From Fasciolopsis buskii (lineage: Eukaryota; Platyhelminthes; Trematoda; Plagiorchiida; Fasciolidae): a DNA stretch of 64,000 nucleotides. Within the stretch, counting starts at the first letter, position 1. The number at the start of each line of letters is the position of its first letter. The DNA is taken from positions 62,001 to 126,000 of the forward strand of contig LUCM01009229.1 of the NCBI GenBank assembly GCA_008360955.1, in the 5' to 3' direction. The translations under genes were made by a program, and so were the position numbers. Shown here piece after piece: positions 1-10,026 of the stretch. A model generated the notes under the pieces. The model was not told the DNA's origin. It saw only the letters and a program-made list of their open reading frames with translations, and did not search any database.

Positions 1-2
1 TT

Positions 3-2825
3 TTTCTTCGCACTTCAGGAGACGAAGCAGCTCAAGCTGTGGGTCAACGTGGTGTAGGAATAGTCTTGAGTGAGAAGGCTGAAGCAGCCCTTTTAGACTG
101 AATCCCAGTCAACAGTCGCTTGTGTGCCATGAGACTGCAGGGATCAGTTGGCGTCCGAAAGGATAGTAGTGTTAAGCGTAGTTTATTTGTTATCTCGGCA
201 TACGCTCCCACAGACTGCAGCACTGATATGGAGAAAGACGAATTTCACGATAACCTCGTTACTCTTGTTCGGAAGAGCAAACGCTCTGACATTGTAGTGG
301 TAGTAGGTGACTTTAATGCACAAGTTGGAAAACTGAGTGCATCGGAGTCCTGATTAGGTGGGCGATGCGCCTTGTCTGCACAGCGAACAGACAACGGAGA
401 AAGACTTCTCCAATTCTGTGCAGATAATCATTTATTCCTATCTAGTACAAATTTCCGACACAGTTCGCGTCGCACTGCGACATGGCGCTCTAGCTCGACA
501 GGTACTTTCAGTCAGATTGACCATATCGCAGTTAGCTACCGTTGCCGCGGTTCTGTCCAGAACTGCAGATCATACTGGACCACGTACGTCGAATCGGACC
601 ATGCGTTAGTTTTAATGAGATTTTTGCTGCAGCTGAATGACCATCGACGCAGGCCACAAACCCGATTGGCTGTCGAACGTTTGTCTGATTCGGCTGTTCG
701 CAACAGCTACGAACAGAAACTGTCCGAGGAACTAAGAACTGCGACCAGCAGCAATGTAGACGATCAGTGGGATCAAATTAAGCAGGTGATGCATTTGGCA
801 GCAAATTTCGCCTGCGGTCCCAGACCTAGTGTTCATCAAAAACACTGGATCTCGCAAAGGTCGCTAAGTCTAATGGAGCAAAAACGCGAGCTGCCTAACT
901 GCAAGAAAATGAATAAGATGCGTCGGCAGTTGCAGCGTCAGTTGACGATAAGCCTTAGGAATGACCGCGAAAGCTGGTGGGTTAAGGTAGCCGAAGAGAT
1001 GGAAGTGGCGTCCGCTTCAGGTAACAGTCAAACACTGTTTAAGCTTATACGCGACAGCGGTGGGCGGCGAACTTCGGTTAGTGAAGTCGTGTGCGATAAG
1101 AATGGAGAGCTCATTCACGGTAGACAGGAAAGACTGGACCGTTGGGCAGAACATTTCAAGGATCAGTTTAGCTGGCCATACACTATCGTATCCAGTCCGA
1201 CGTCTGGAGCTGTGAATCCTTGGGAGGTGTCACTTGATCCCCCAATGGAATTGGAAGTGGAGTCGAATATTCGGCTCCTGAGGAGAGGAAAAGCTGCCGG
1301 TCCCGATGAACTTCCCCCAGTTCTTTTCAAATTGGGTGGAGAAGTGCTGATGAAATCACTTACCTCCTTGCTTCATGATATTTAGAACGAAGAGCGTATC
1401 CCGCTATCGTGGGGTGATTCACTGATTATACCCGTCTTCAAGAAGGGTACACGGAGTGACTGCAGCAATCATCGTGGGATTAGTTTAATTCCGATAGTTA
1501 CTAAGGTGTTAGCTTCGATAATGCTGCGCCGTTTGACACCGATTCGCAAGAGTAATATCCGCGAACAACAGGCCGGATTTCGGCCAGGTCGAGGTTGCAT
1601 CGACCAAATATTCACTGTTCGACAGATACTCGAAACGCGCCACACGCACCGGCGTCCTACGATCGTAGTCTTCCTCGAGTTGAAAGGTTCTTTCGACTCC
1701 GTGGATCGACCAGCACTACTCAGTGCTCTCCACCGGAAGAGTATGCCGACGAAGTTTGTGAACCTGTTGCGAGCATTGTACTCGCATACCTACGGTCGCA
1801 TGAGAGTATACGGTGAATTATCAAGTGCATTCGAAACGACTAATGCGGTTCGAAAAGGGTGTTCCATCTCTCCATTCTTGTTCAAATTCATCATGGACGA
1901 GGTGATGGAAGATGCTTTAGGAAGTCTCCGGGATGTAGGAGTCGAACTGGGAAGTGGAGGGAAGCTATGCGACCTAGATTACGCAGACGACGTCGTGTGC
2001 CTGTTCGAGTCTGCGGACCATGCACAACGGGCACTAGATAGATTGTCGAGATCGGTTGCTCGCTTTAGTATGTGCTTTGCACCTTCAAAGTGCAAAGTAC
2101 TGTTACAGGACTGGACGACAACAGCGCCGAACTTGATACTGGATGGAGAGGAAATAATAATGGTGGACCGTTTCACCTACCTTGGTAGCTACGTGTCTAA
2201 CGATGGTAGCTCGGGATTGGAGGAAAGTATGCGTATATCCAAGGCTCGGGCAGCTTACGCTGGATTGAAGCACTTGTGGCGTCGGCCTGATATTTCACTG
2301 AAGTTGAAAGGTCGTGTTTACTGTGCTGCAGTGCGTTCAGTTCCGTTGTACGGTTGCGAGACATGGAGTATGCGTGTGGGCGATGTTCGTCGGTTGGAGG
2401 TTTTCGACAACCGATGTCTACGTAGTATGGCTAGGATTGGATGGAGTGACCGGGTGAGTAATATTGAGGTTAGGAATCTGGTATTGGGTGCCACTTCTGA
2501 GAATAGCTTGTTTCAGCGTATGAAACTTAGCAGACTACGCTGGTTGGTTAACGTGTTGCGCATGGCGAATACTCGTCTACCATACCGCGTCCTATTTTGT
2601 GTTCCTCCCAAGGAATGGAAGAAGCCATGTGGAGGCCAACAGATGACGTGGCAACGTGGGATGAGAAAATGTACAGCGAAGTTAGGTAAAGTAGGTGTGT
2701 CACGCCTTCGTGGTTGGGGTCCGAAAGACTTGTCGACTTGCTGGCTGGAGACCCTGAAGGATATGGCAGTGAACCGTGAACAGTGGCGATCGTGCTGTCA
2801 TTTTCTATCGAATCAGAATGATTGA
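3..2825 (+). pseudogene. RTE endonuclease-reverse transcriptase ORF, three nonsense codons
   Basis: One frame runs 941 codons from the window edge to the TGA at 2823-2825. The endonuclease part shows SAYAPT, VGDFN (about 305-320), QIDHI and ESDHA (about 591-605). The RT part shows GKAAGPDELPP, QAGFRPGRGC, motif A at about 1668-1700 and the YADD box at 1980-1991. Three premature stops interrupt it: TGA at 99-101 (Trp expected), TGA at 351-353 (Cys, as in copy B) and TAG at 1383-1385 (Trp, as in copy B). Motif A reads FLELKGSFDSVD: the first acidic residue, normally Asp, is Glu (GAG, 1677-1679). The C-terminal region after the RT has a Cys-rich block and is conserved in all copies. The protein would nick target DNA and prime reverse transcription there; this copy cannot make it in full. 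Confidence 0.9.
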
Positions 2826-3007
2826 AAACACATGCGTTTGTACAGTTAGACTGTGTTCCGTGTGTTGGCTGCAACAGCATCTTATCTTTTCCCGCCTGTG
2901 TAGGTCCACTCCCTGTTCCCCTTGGATATTCACTCTTTTTATATAAACGTGTAACTCTGGGGAAAGGGAGCGGTCAGTGAGGCTCGCCTTGCTGTTTAAC
3001 GCTGAAC

Positions 3008-3025
3008 GATGATGATGATGATGAT
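3008..3025 (+). repeat. (GAT)6 3' tail of RTE copy A
   Basis: Six GAT units end the RTE homology. In copy B the same position carries (GAT)3 at 14393-14401, and in copy C the reverse complement (ATC)3 at 15866-15874. This fixes the 3' boundary of the element. The artefactual duplicate of this tail is at 4651-4668. Confidence 0.85.
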
Positions 3026-3598
3026 TCGGACAGCGCGTGGTCTATAGATGGGGCTGCCCACGTGTTTTTGTATAAAGCATCGTGCTCAATCAGACGTTAT
3101 TAGGTTAGAAAGATAAAACATCTGACAGGCTGATGGAATTTGAAAAAATTGAAAAATACACGCTCTCCTTTGTTGAGATACCGAAGTGCGATGGAACACA
3201 TTTGGGGCGGTAGATTCAAGGTTGTGCGAGCATCAAGGAGGTAAAGTAAACCGCCAGGGAGGGGGAAACGGAGGAAAACCTCCAAAAGAGAAGATAGACT
3301 AGATATCGGAAATATTTATTCTAATCTTCGGAAATGACCAACATGCGCGCCGTCGAGCAACAGTCGTAACCAGGACGGGTGATTGAGCTTTCATCCACAT
3401 TCGCCTAGGTCCGTTCAAAAATTGCTGAAACTATTTTGAAAAGAACTTGCTGATGGCAAGATCCCCCGATCTTTAGAGGTTGTGGAATGTGCCGACAAAT
3501 GTCATGACTAAGTATCAGTGTTACTCGTCGACCGACTGATAGGTTCAATATCACGAAGAGCCGAGGTTTATTTTAGGTGCCAGCTGCGGCAGCATGAG
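3026..3598. other. Unique 3' flank of RTE copy A
   Basis: Sequence after the GAT tail that is not seen next to RTE copies B or C, so it is not part of the element. It recurs only at 4669-5241 as part of the false duplication. No coding or RNA feature was recognised in it. Confidence 0.6.
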
Positions 3599-3617
3599 AG
3601 ATGTGTATAAGAGACAG
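3599..3617 (+). other. Tn5/Nextera mosaic-end adapter sequence (artefact)
   Basis: The bases AGATGTGTATAAGAGACAG match the 19-bp Nextera transposase mosaic end exactly. The left side is the flank of RTE copy A ending at 3598. The right side jumps back to RTE sequence identical to 749-800. This is library-preparation sequence, not genomic DNA. Confidence 0.97.
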
Positions 3618-3669
3618 CAGCAATGTAGACGATCAGTGGGATCAAATTAAGCAGGTGATGCATTTGGCA
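3618..3669 (+). other. Misplaced 52-bp RTE fragment after the adapter
   Basis: These 52 bases match RTE copy A 749-800 base for base and sit between the adapter and the run of N. They are a read end carried into the scaffold, not an independent insertion. Confidence 0.9.
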
Positions 3670-3892
3670 NNNNNNNNNNNNNNNNNNNNNNNNNNNNNNN
3701 NNNNNNNNNNNNNNNNNNNNNNNNNNNNNNNNNNNNNNNNNNNNNNNNNNNNNNNNNNNNNNNNNNNNNNNNNNNNNNNNNNNNNNNNNNNNNNNNNNNN
3801 NNNNNNNNNNNNNNNNNNNNNNNNNNNNNNNNNNNNNNNNNNNNNNNNNNNNNNNNNNNNNNNNNNNNNNNNNNNNNNNNNNNNNNNNNNNN
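3670..3892. other. Assembly gap, 223 N
   Basis: A run of 223 N. If the two sides belonged to one RTE copy, the missing stretch would correspond to copy A 801-2249 (about 1449 bp), so the N count does not fit a simple RTE interior. The two ORF-like stretches that cross the Ns are meaningless. Confidence 0.98.
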
Positions 3893-4468
3893 GCAGCTTA
3901 CGCTGGATTGAAGCACTTGTGGCGTCGGCCTGATATTTCACTGAAGTTGAAAGGTCGTGTGTACTGTGCTGCAGTGCGTTCAGTTCTGTTGTACGGTTGC
4001 GAGACGTGGAGTATGCGTGTGGGCGATGTTCGTCGGTTGGAGGTTTTCGACAACCGATGTCTACGTAGTATGGCTAGGATTGGATGGAGTGACCGGGTGA
4101 GTAATATTGAGGTTAGGAATCTGGTATTGGGTGCCACTTCTGAGAATAGCTTGTTTCAGCGTATGAAACTTAGCAGACTACGCTGGTTGGTTAACGTGTT
4201 GCGCATGGCGAATACTCGTCTACCATACCGCGTCCTATTTTGTGTTCCTCCCAAGGAATGGAAGAAGCCATGTGGAGGCCAACAGATGACGTGGCAACGT
4301 GGGATGAGAAAATGTACAGCGAAGTTAGGTAAAGTAGGTGTGTCACGCCTTCGTGGTTGGGGTCCGAAAGACTTGTCGACTTGCTGGCTGGAGACCCTGA
4401 AGGATATGGCAGTGAACCGTGAACAGTGGCGATCGTGCTGTCATTTTCTATCGAATCAGAATGATTGA
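3893..4468 (+). pseudogene. RTE RT C-terminal region (duplicate copy)
   Basis: This encodes the region after the RT active site of the RTE protein, from the AYAGLKHLWRRPD block to the stop at 4466-4468. It is identical to the end of the copy A ORF except for one Pro-to-Leu change near SVLLYGCETW. The left end is cut by the N gap. The three nucleotide differences cluster in the first 115 bp, where reads from another RTE copy or allele probably contributed. Confidence 0.85.
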
Positions 4469-5241
4469 AAACACATGCGTTTGTACAGTTAGACTGTGTT
4501 CCGTGTGTTGGCTGCAACAGCATCTTATCTTTTCCCGCCTGTGTAGGTCCACTCCCTGTTCCCCTTGGATATTCACTCTTTTTATATAAACGTGTAACTC
4601 TGGGGAAAGGGAGCGGTCAGTGAGGCTCGCCTTGCTGTTTAACGCTGAACGATGATGATGATGATGATTCGGACAGCGCGTGGTCTATAGATGGGGCTGC
4701 CCACGTGTTTTTGTATAAAGCATCGTGCTCAATCAGACGTTATTAGGTTAGAAAGATAAAACATCTGACAGGCTGATGGAATTTGAAAAAATTGAAAAAT
4801 ACACGCTCTCCTTTGTTGAGATACCGAAGTGCGATGGAACACATTTGGGGCGGTAGATTCAAGGTTGTGCGAGCATCAAGGAGGTAAAGTAAACCGCCAG
4901 GGAGGGGGAAACGGAGGAAAACCTCCAAAAGAGAAGATAGACTAGATATCGGAAATATTTATTCTAATCTTCGGAAATGACCAACATGCGCGCCGTCGAG
5001 CAACAGTCGTAACCAGGACGGGTGATTGAGCTTTCATCCACATTCGCCTAGGTCCGTTCAAAAATTGCTGAAACTATTTTGAAAAGAACTTGCTGATGGC
5101 AAGATCCCCCGATCTTTAGAGGTTGTGGAATGTGCCGACAAATGTCATGACTAAGTATCAGTGTTACTCGTCGACCGACTGATAGGTTCAATATCACGAA
5201 GAGCCGAGGTTTATTTTAGGTGCCAGCTGCGGCAGCATGAG
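3893..5241 (+). repeat. False tandem duplicate of 2250-3598
   Basis: Positions 3893-5241 repeat 2250-3598 at a constant offset of 1643 with no indel. I see three differences, all near the left end: T2318/G3961, C2344/T3987 and A2363/G4006. Past 4006 the two read the same, including about 570 bp of non-RTE flank. The ORF translations on the complementary strand (2548-2880 versus 4191-4523, and 3100-3285 versus 4743-4928) are identical. Together with the adapter this indicates one genomic locus assembled twice. Confidence 0.9.
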
Positions 5242-5242
5242 A

Positions 5243-6026
5243 TATATTGGTTTTTGTATGCCATGTAGATTTCTCACAACACATGGTTCCCATCCTGTTT
5301 TAGCTACGCTTTTGTCTTATTCATGCCTATATTTCATCACCTGGTAATCTGGCTCTTCAATTTCAGTTTTACCCGGGCAATTGCATTATGCTACCAAATT
5401 TTGTACACTTACTCAACCACTACAAACTGCAGTTTCGTATCCACAGCCTCCCACCATCACTACTCTCAACATTGACCGTATCGTCCGAAATCTGGCCGTA
5501 ACCAAATCTAGGAACTGGTCATCAAGACCACGGTCTGTGATTCATATCGAAAAAAACCATGCAAAATCATGCGTCCAGTCTAGCGTTGTGAATCGTTGTC
5601 AAAAGACCACAAATGGAGACATCATTATTATTAGTGATTACGACATGATGACAACAATTTGAGTTTTTTTGGATCGAAGGCCATCATGCACCTCCTGTGT
5701 TCAGCTAACCATCCGAATTTGAGACGGATGGTTTTGGGTCGATCATCCTAGCCTTCAGCCGACCAGGATGACTTTCAGTGGTGTTCATTGAACTTCAGAA
5801 CTGGATGACAACATCCTGTACGTATTCCTTAACCCATTGTGCTCCGTGTACGCACGAATGACGACCTCAAAAGCTCTGTGGTATATCGCAAACATTTTCA
5901 GTTTCCTTTCTCTGAAGCTTTTTACTCTGAGTTTTATCACTCAACGACAGTTCCTTCAAATCCAAACGCAATATCGATATATGCTTAATGAATACAGTCT
6001 AGTTAGCCTCTTCTGTCTCCTATATA

Positions 6027-6057
<31 letters not shown>

Positions 6058-8090
6058 CGTATATATGAAGTCGGACAGTCGTAACCAACGGCAATGAACC
6101 GTCTCAATCTGATGGGAGATACCCATACATGGCATCGAAAATGTCACCCGGAGAAGTGCCTCATGGCTCTGTTGACTGCAGTCACATCTCTCCGGTCATA
6201 GCAGTCCCGGTTATCCGTGGAATGCTCGATCTCAATCAACCGACGAATTTACTGGTAGTTTGTCCCAGAATTTTATCGGGCATTTCGCAGATTCCGAGGA
6301 TTTTTCAATTAATTCATTCATTAACATAATCCTTCATTTAATACCACTCCATATGCTTTTAATTGAGTTTAAATTCGGGGCCCAAAAGGTCATAAAAGAA
6401 TCTTATCCCACTAGCACTCTTACGAACCTTGATAAGTCCTGCTTGATGAAAGAGCTGTGTTGTCCTCGTGGATTAGAAATCGTTCCTCGTTGATGCACAT
6501 TACCGGTACGTGTTCTCTGAGTAATTCTACGTATTTCTCACCGCCCTAATTGTCCCCGGTACGTGCACCCCTTCTCCATCACATTACAGTCGGTCGATCC
6601 ACTTAATGTGCAGATCGTCATGAGCATCGCCTCCGCAACAATTCAGCTCAGCGGCTTTAACGATCGATAAGGATGAGGGATTGTACGAAAAGCCGTTCTG
6701 TCACCTGAGGCTCAAGGGGAACCACCTCTCGTTCTCTATCGCTTGATTCTGATTGATTTGATGCCTCACCGCACACTTCATGACGGATCTGTGTGAAAAC
6801 GCGCATAGGCATGAACGACAGAAGTGGGGAAGAAACTTTCGAGATTTAAGTTACACTTGAGTACGTCCTTTGTGTTCCGTGCGTATTGGCTGGGCGGCCC
6901 AATCAAATCGCGTGTAAAGAATCACAAGAGCCAAATTAGGAACAGGATGTACGAAAACCAAAATGCGTTAATGAGGACGAGGGCGGAGTCGAGGAGACAC
7001 CTTTGACCCTGTGCACCTCCAGTCCGTAGGGAACGAATTCATCATTACTTTCGAAACAAGGCGGAAATTATGCATTTATTAAGTGCCACTGAGCATTCTA
7101 ACTGCCCAGATATTACAGGTATGCAGAAAAAACGTCCTATGCCGGCTACGATATGTATAACTTCATAGAACCATTCTTTGATCACTTTTTGTCCTGCGGA
7201 GATTTTTATCAATCAAATTGTTACCGTGACGACTAGTTGTACGTCAAAATGAGTAGCTTTGTGAAATTTGGATAGTATACCATTCCGTTGGTTACATCTA
7301 AATCTATTCACTATTAAACTTTTTCTTGATCACTACCGTCAATTCTGGTTCCTCCTCTCGAAAAAGGAAAACCAAGCGGGAAAAACAACCGATTCCTACT
7401 GTTTGTAAGATTTTTCTGTTTCATTAGACCGACTAGTGTCTCATAACACATTTTAGAGTTTGAATTAAACCATACAGTTGACCTCGCCCAATCTTTTAAA
7501 CTATTGCAATGCAAACCGAATCCATTCGTTTTCATTGAGAGTACGATTGAGCTCTAGAAACGTTTTGACACTGATCCAACTGACCTCCTTCAGTATACCC
7601 GCGCAAAAAATTCCGTAACCCGTATCGCATATGAATGAGAGAACATAGTTTCCCCATAGGCACACGACCAGTTTCTCGGTTAGTGTAACTTGTCGGATAT
7701 GCGTACTATGTGCTTTCTTGTTCAGTCATCCTTCTATTTGTACAATCCGATATTGGCCTTTGGACCAGAATCTGATTTGAATCACTAGGAATGTGCATGG
7801 ATAGTGCGTTCATTTGTAAACCACAACGGTGGTCTGTGGACAATTTTCGTCCATACGCGACACTAAATATGACAAAAACTGGACTGTATGTTCTCTTACT
7901 TGGAGTTGTCCTTGACTAACCGACGAAAACCATCCACAGATCATCGTTCTGATCTAAAAACGGACACACCATTCATGCGCTATCTCCGTGAATCAAATTA
8001 GATTCTGATAGGAAAACTTTCAGTCCATCCCAACTGCGATACCTCTCACTTCGTCATAATTTCAAATTTCTCAGTTGAGAAGACTGTCTG
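5243..8090. other. Non-coding stretch, probably intron or intergenic
   Basis: About 2.8 kb in which I recognise no gene. Open frames are short, have no family motifs, and are not flanked by convincing splice sites. It holds one AT dinucleotide tract (6021-6066). Since the next feature is a teneurin 3' exon on the plus strand, this may be part of its last intron. Confidence 0.4.
6021..6066. repeat. AT dinucleotide microsatellite
   Basis: An imperfect (AT)n tract of 46 bp with interruptions (acat, acgt). Simple sequence, no coding potential. Confidence 0.85.
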
Positions 8091-8104
8091 ATGTGTTCGC
8101 CTTG

Positions 8105-8290
8105 CAACTGGCCGTGATCAAGCGGTCGACATCGTGGCATTTCGATCTGATGACCATAGGTTCGAATCCCCCATCGCCGATTGGCTTTCCGATTTGGCAG
8201 CATTTAGTTGGCCGTGAACCTCTTCATGAAAATCATAAACCTTGTTGTCTCATTTTAATAAAAATATTAAGATTGAAAATCTGTTCAGAT
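8105..8290 (+). mobile_element. tRNA-related SINE-like unit
   Basis: A tRNA-like head at about 8110-8178 has an A-box-like TGATCAAGCGGTC and a perfect B-box GGTTCGAATCCC (8159-8170), spaced as in a tRNA gene. The acceptor-stem halves do not pair well, so it is not a working tRNA. About 110 bp of A/T-rich tail follows. A related head in reverse orientation lies at about 43285-43362. RNA polymerase III would read the promoter, if active. Identity as a SINE is inferred from the two internal boxes and the second copy. Confidence 0.5.
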
Positions 8291-8354
8291 GAACTGATTA
8301 AATGGAATCCAATCCTTACGTCTTTTCCAAACGTTCTATTTGCCCTAATCACAG

Positions 8355-9113
8355 GTTATTTTGGAATTGAGCCAAGATCATAGCGTTCAAGTTCGCATTC
8401 CCGATTCCCGTCCATTGCGGTCAAATAATCCGAATGATTATGGCTATCTATTCGAATCGGGCAAACTGGCCGATCTAATTCTGAGCGGAACTCGACTTAT
8501 GGACTGGTGGACCGCGACAGCTACACCAAATTACCGGTTGTTTGTTCAATCGTTTGTCCGTCTCGGATATGGTGCTTCCAATCTGGCGGATGATCTGGCA
8601 TTGTTAGGTCTCCGTCTCCCGATCTATCATCGTCCGACCGGTCATAATCTGACCCTTGTCCCTACGGATGGGCATAATGAAATATGGCTTACACGAGGTT
8701 CCCTTCAATGGCGAATTCGATTCGTTTCCACATGGACCGATGCATGGGACCAAATCGCTTGGGATACTCGGAGACGAGGTGAACGTTTGGCCTGGCTGCA
8801 TGAGGCTTCAGTGGCTAAACAACTTGATCTGGTGGATCCCGCCCGTTACCCAGAATCGGCAACGGACCGCATGGCTGAAAGCAGTGCGGCTATTCACTTT
8901 CTCGGCTTGAATTACTTATGGACATTCAAACAAGCCTATCAACTGGCTCGTCAAGGTCAGCTGACCGGCTATCGATGGGTTCCTGTAATTGGGCAGTCCT
9001 TACCACATAATTTCGTGACCAATGGCACCGCCTGGACACGGCTGTATGGCGATCCAGGCATCTATCAGTTACGTGCAGTCGACACGCAGAAGTCGTGGCG
9101 AACTGCCGGTTGA
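8355..9113 (+). CDS. Teneurin (Ten-m/Odz) C-terminal exon, partial
   Basis: An open 253-codon stretch follows an acceptor (AG at 8353-8354, exon from 8355) and ends at TGA 9111-9113. Teneurins are large type II transmembrane adhesion and synapse-organising proteins whose extracellular end carries an inactive toxin-like domain and the TCAP region. The encoded part aligns by eye with that end. DDLALLGL followed by a GHNLTLV block and WRIRF matches the family's DLxxLG...NVTV...IRY order. It is followed by an Arg-rich helix (RRRGERLAWLHEA) and LWT...QLARQGQLTGYRWVPV, matching the LWTEGE...GRVQGY...V segment. The ORF runs about 20 residues past the usual end and lacks the family's C-terminal GKR/GRR-like amidation signal. 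No stops or frameshifts, so probably a live gene; upstream exons are not in the window. An unrelated protein is possible but unlikely. Confidence 0.75.
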   Translation, partial: VILELSQDHSVQVRIPDSRPLRSNNPNDYGYLFESGKLADLILSGTRLMDWWTATATPNYRLFVQSFVRLGYGASNLADDLALLGLRLPIYHRPTGHNLTLVPTDGHNEIWLTRGSLQWRIRFVSTWTDAWDQIAWDTRRRGERLAWLHEASVAKQLDLVDPARYPESATDRMAESSAAIHFLGLNYLWTFKQAYQLARQGQLTGYRWVPVIGQSLPHNFVTNGTAWTRLYGDPGIYQLRAVDTQKSWRTAG

Positions 9114-10026
9114 TTCAGGGATCACTGTATTCTGGCCTTGTTGCCTCCTGATCTCCTCTGTATACCGCCTTTGTGCAGTGACCGCGCAAATCATCCCTTG
9201 CCGAGTGAGTTTTGTTTATCCTTTGCATCCGTGCGTCGTTGACGCAATTACATCCAAATTTACACGTATGGACTATGAACTATTGACCGACAGATAATCG
9301 TATTTGCCCGACCGTAAAACGTAATCATATAGACATACAACATAAAACGATATAACTACATCAAATACTGTTTAGCTCCACTTGATCGTTGACAGTCCGC
9401 CCCGAAAACGGTGACAGCTATGACGTTTGGCACGCAATCGTTCAGCCCGGGTTCGGGAGCCAGTCCGGACTCAGTGAGTCCTACCAAGAAGGAAACAGCT
9501 ATACGAAAATGCTTTCATGATTTTCTATAGAAAATTAAACACTTCCTAAGATGAATATTTCGACAGTATTTCAGTGGTACACAAATGCAAAGTCGGGGGT
9601 TTATCCTAACTGTGTCCGAATCCAAGCCCAGGCAAAGCTGATGAAGCTCATCAACGAAATCCAAAATACTCGTGGCCATTTCAGCTGGTATTTGGGCATC
9701 GTTGAGTTTTAATTTCGGTCACAAGACGATGTAAACAATAACCGTTTATTATTCAGCCTATTTTTAAATAGTAATCGTCATGCTATCCATCATAGTGCCT
9801 TAAAGTCTGGCTCTAGTAGCATCAGTCGGTCGTCTTGTCTCAAGCTCAGTCTCTTTCCGTTTAATCAAACGAAAACGATCCAGATAGCCTCTGGCGGTCA
9901 ACGGGAACGTTTTCCTGTACAGGGTGAGCCAATATAGTCGAAACGGTCTGAAACTGGAGCAAAAGAAAAAGCCTTAATTTCTCATCCAACGTAAATATCG
10001 GCAGACGCCGACTTGGGTTGTTTGTA
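9114..10026. other. Downstream of teneurin exon, nothing recognised
   Basis: This should hold the teneurin 3' UTR. I saw no AATAAA; an ATTAAA lies near 9535. No other gene or repeat family was recognised. Confidence 0.4.

Larger units (their letters stand above)
1..3025 (+). mobile_element. RTE-clade non-LTR retrotransposon, copy A
   Basis: This is an autonomous-type LINE with one long frame encoding an APE-like endonuclease followed by a reverse transcriptase. A short 3' UTR and a (GAT)6 tail at 3008-3025 follow, the kind of short tandem-repeat 3' end expected of RTE elements rather than poly(A). The window opens inside the endonuclease domain, so the 5' end lies to the left. Two further copies are in the window: B (+, about 11.9-14.4 kb) and C (-, 15.87-16.2 kb). 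Copy A is by far the best preserved, with no frameshift, which implies a fairly recent insertion. Clade assignment rests on domain order, motif style and tail type. Confidence 0.9.

Noticed and set aside
2548..2880. Minus-strand 110-codon frame (and its twin at 4191-4523)
   Set aside because: It lies opposite the conserved RTE C-terminal region and is a shadow frame; the identity of the twins only reflects the duplicated assembly.
3601..3941. ORF-like frames across the N gap
   Set aside because: They consist of adapter, a stray RTE fragment, Ns and the edge of the duplicate. The apparent start codon lies in the adapter.
3893..5241. A genuine recent tandem duplication of the RTE 3' part and flank
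   Set aside because: The adapter, the backward jump to 749 and the N gap beside it make an assembly artefact far more likely.
8110..8178. A functional tRNA gene
   Set aside because: B-box is perfect, but the acceptor and D stems do not pair and no convincing anticodon loop is seen.
8361..9113. Glycosyltransferase or a retroelement ORF as identity of the clean exon
   Set aside because: No donor-sugar motif, endonuclease, RT, protease or integrase motif is present; the order of blocks fits the teneurin C-terminus better.
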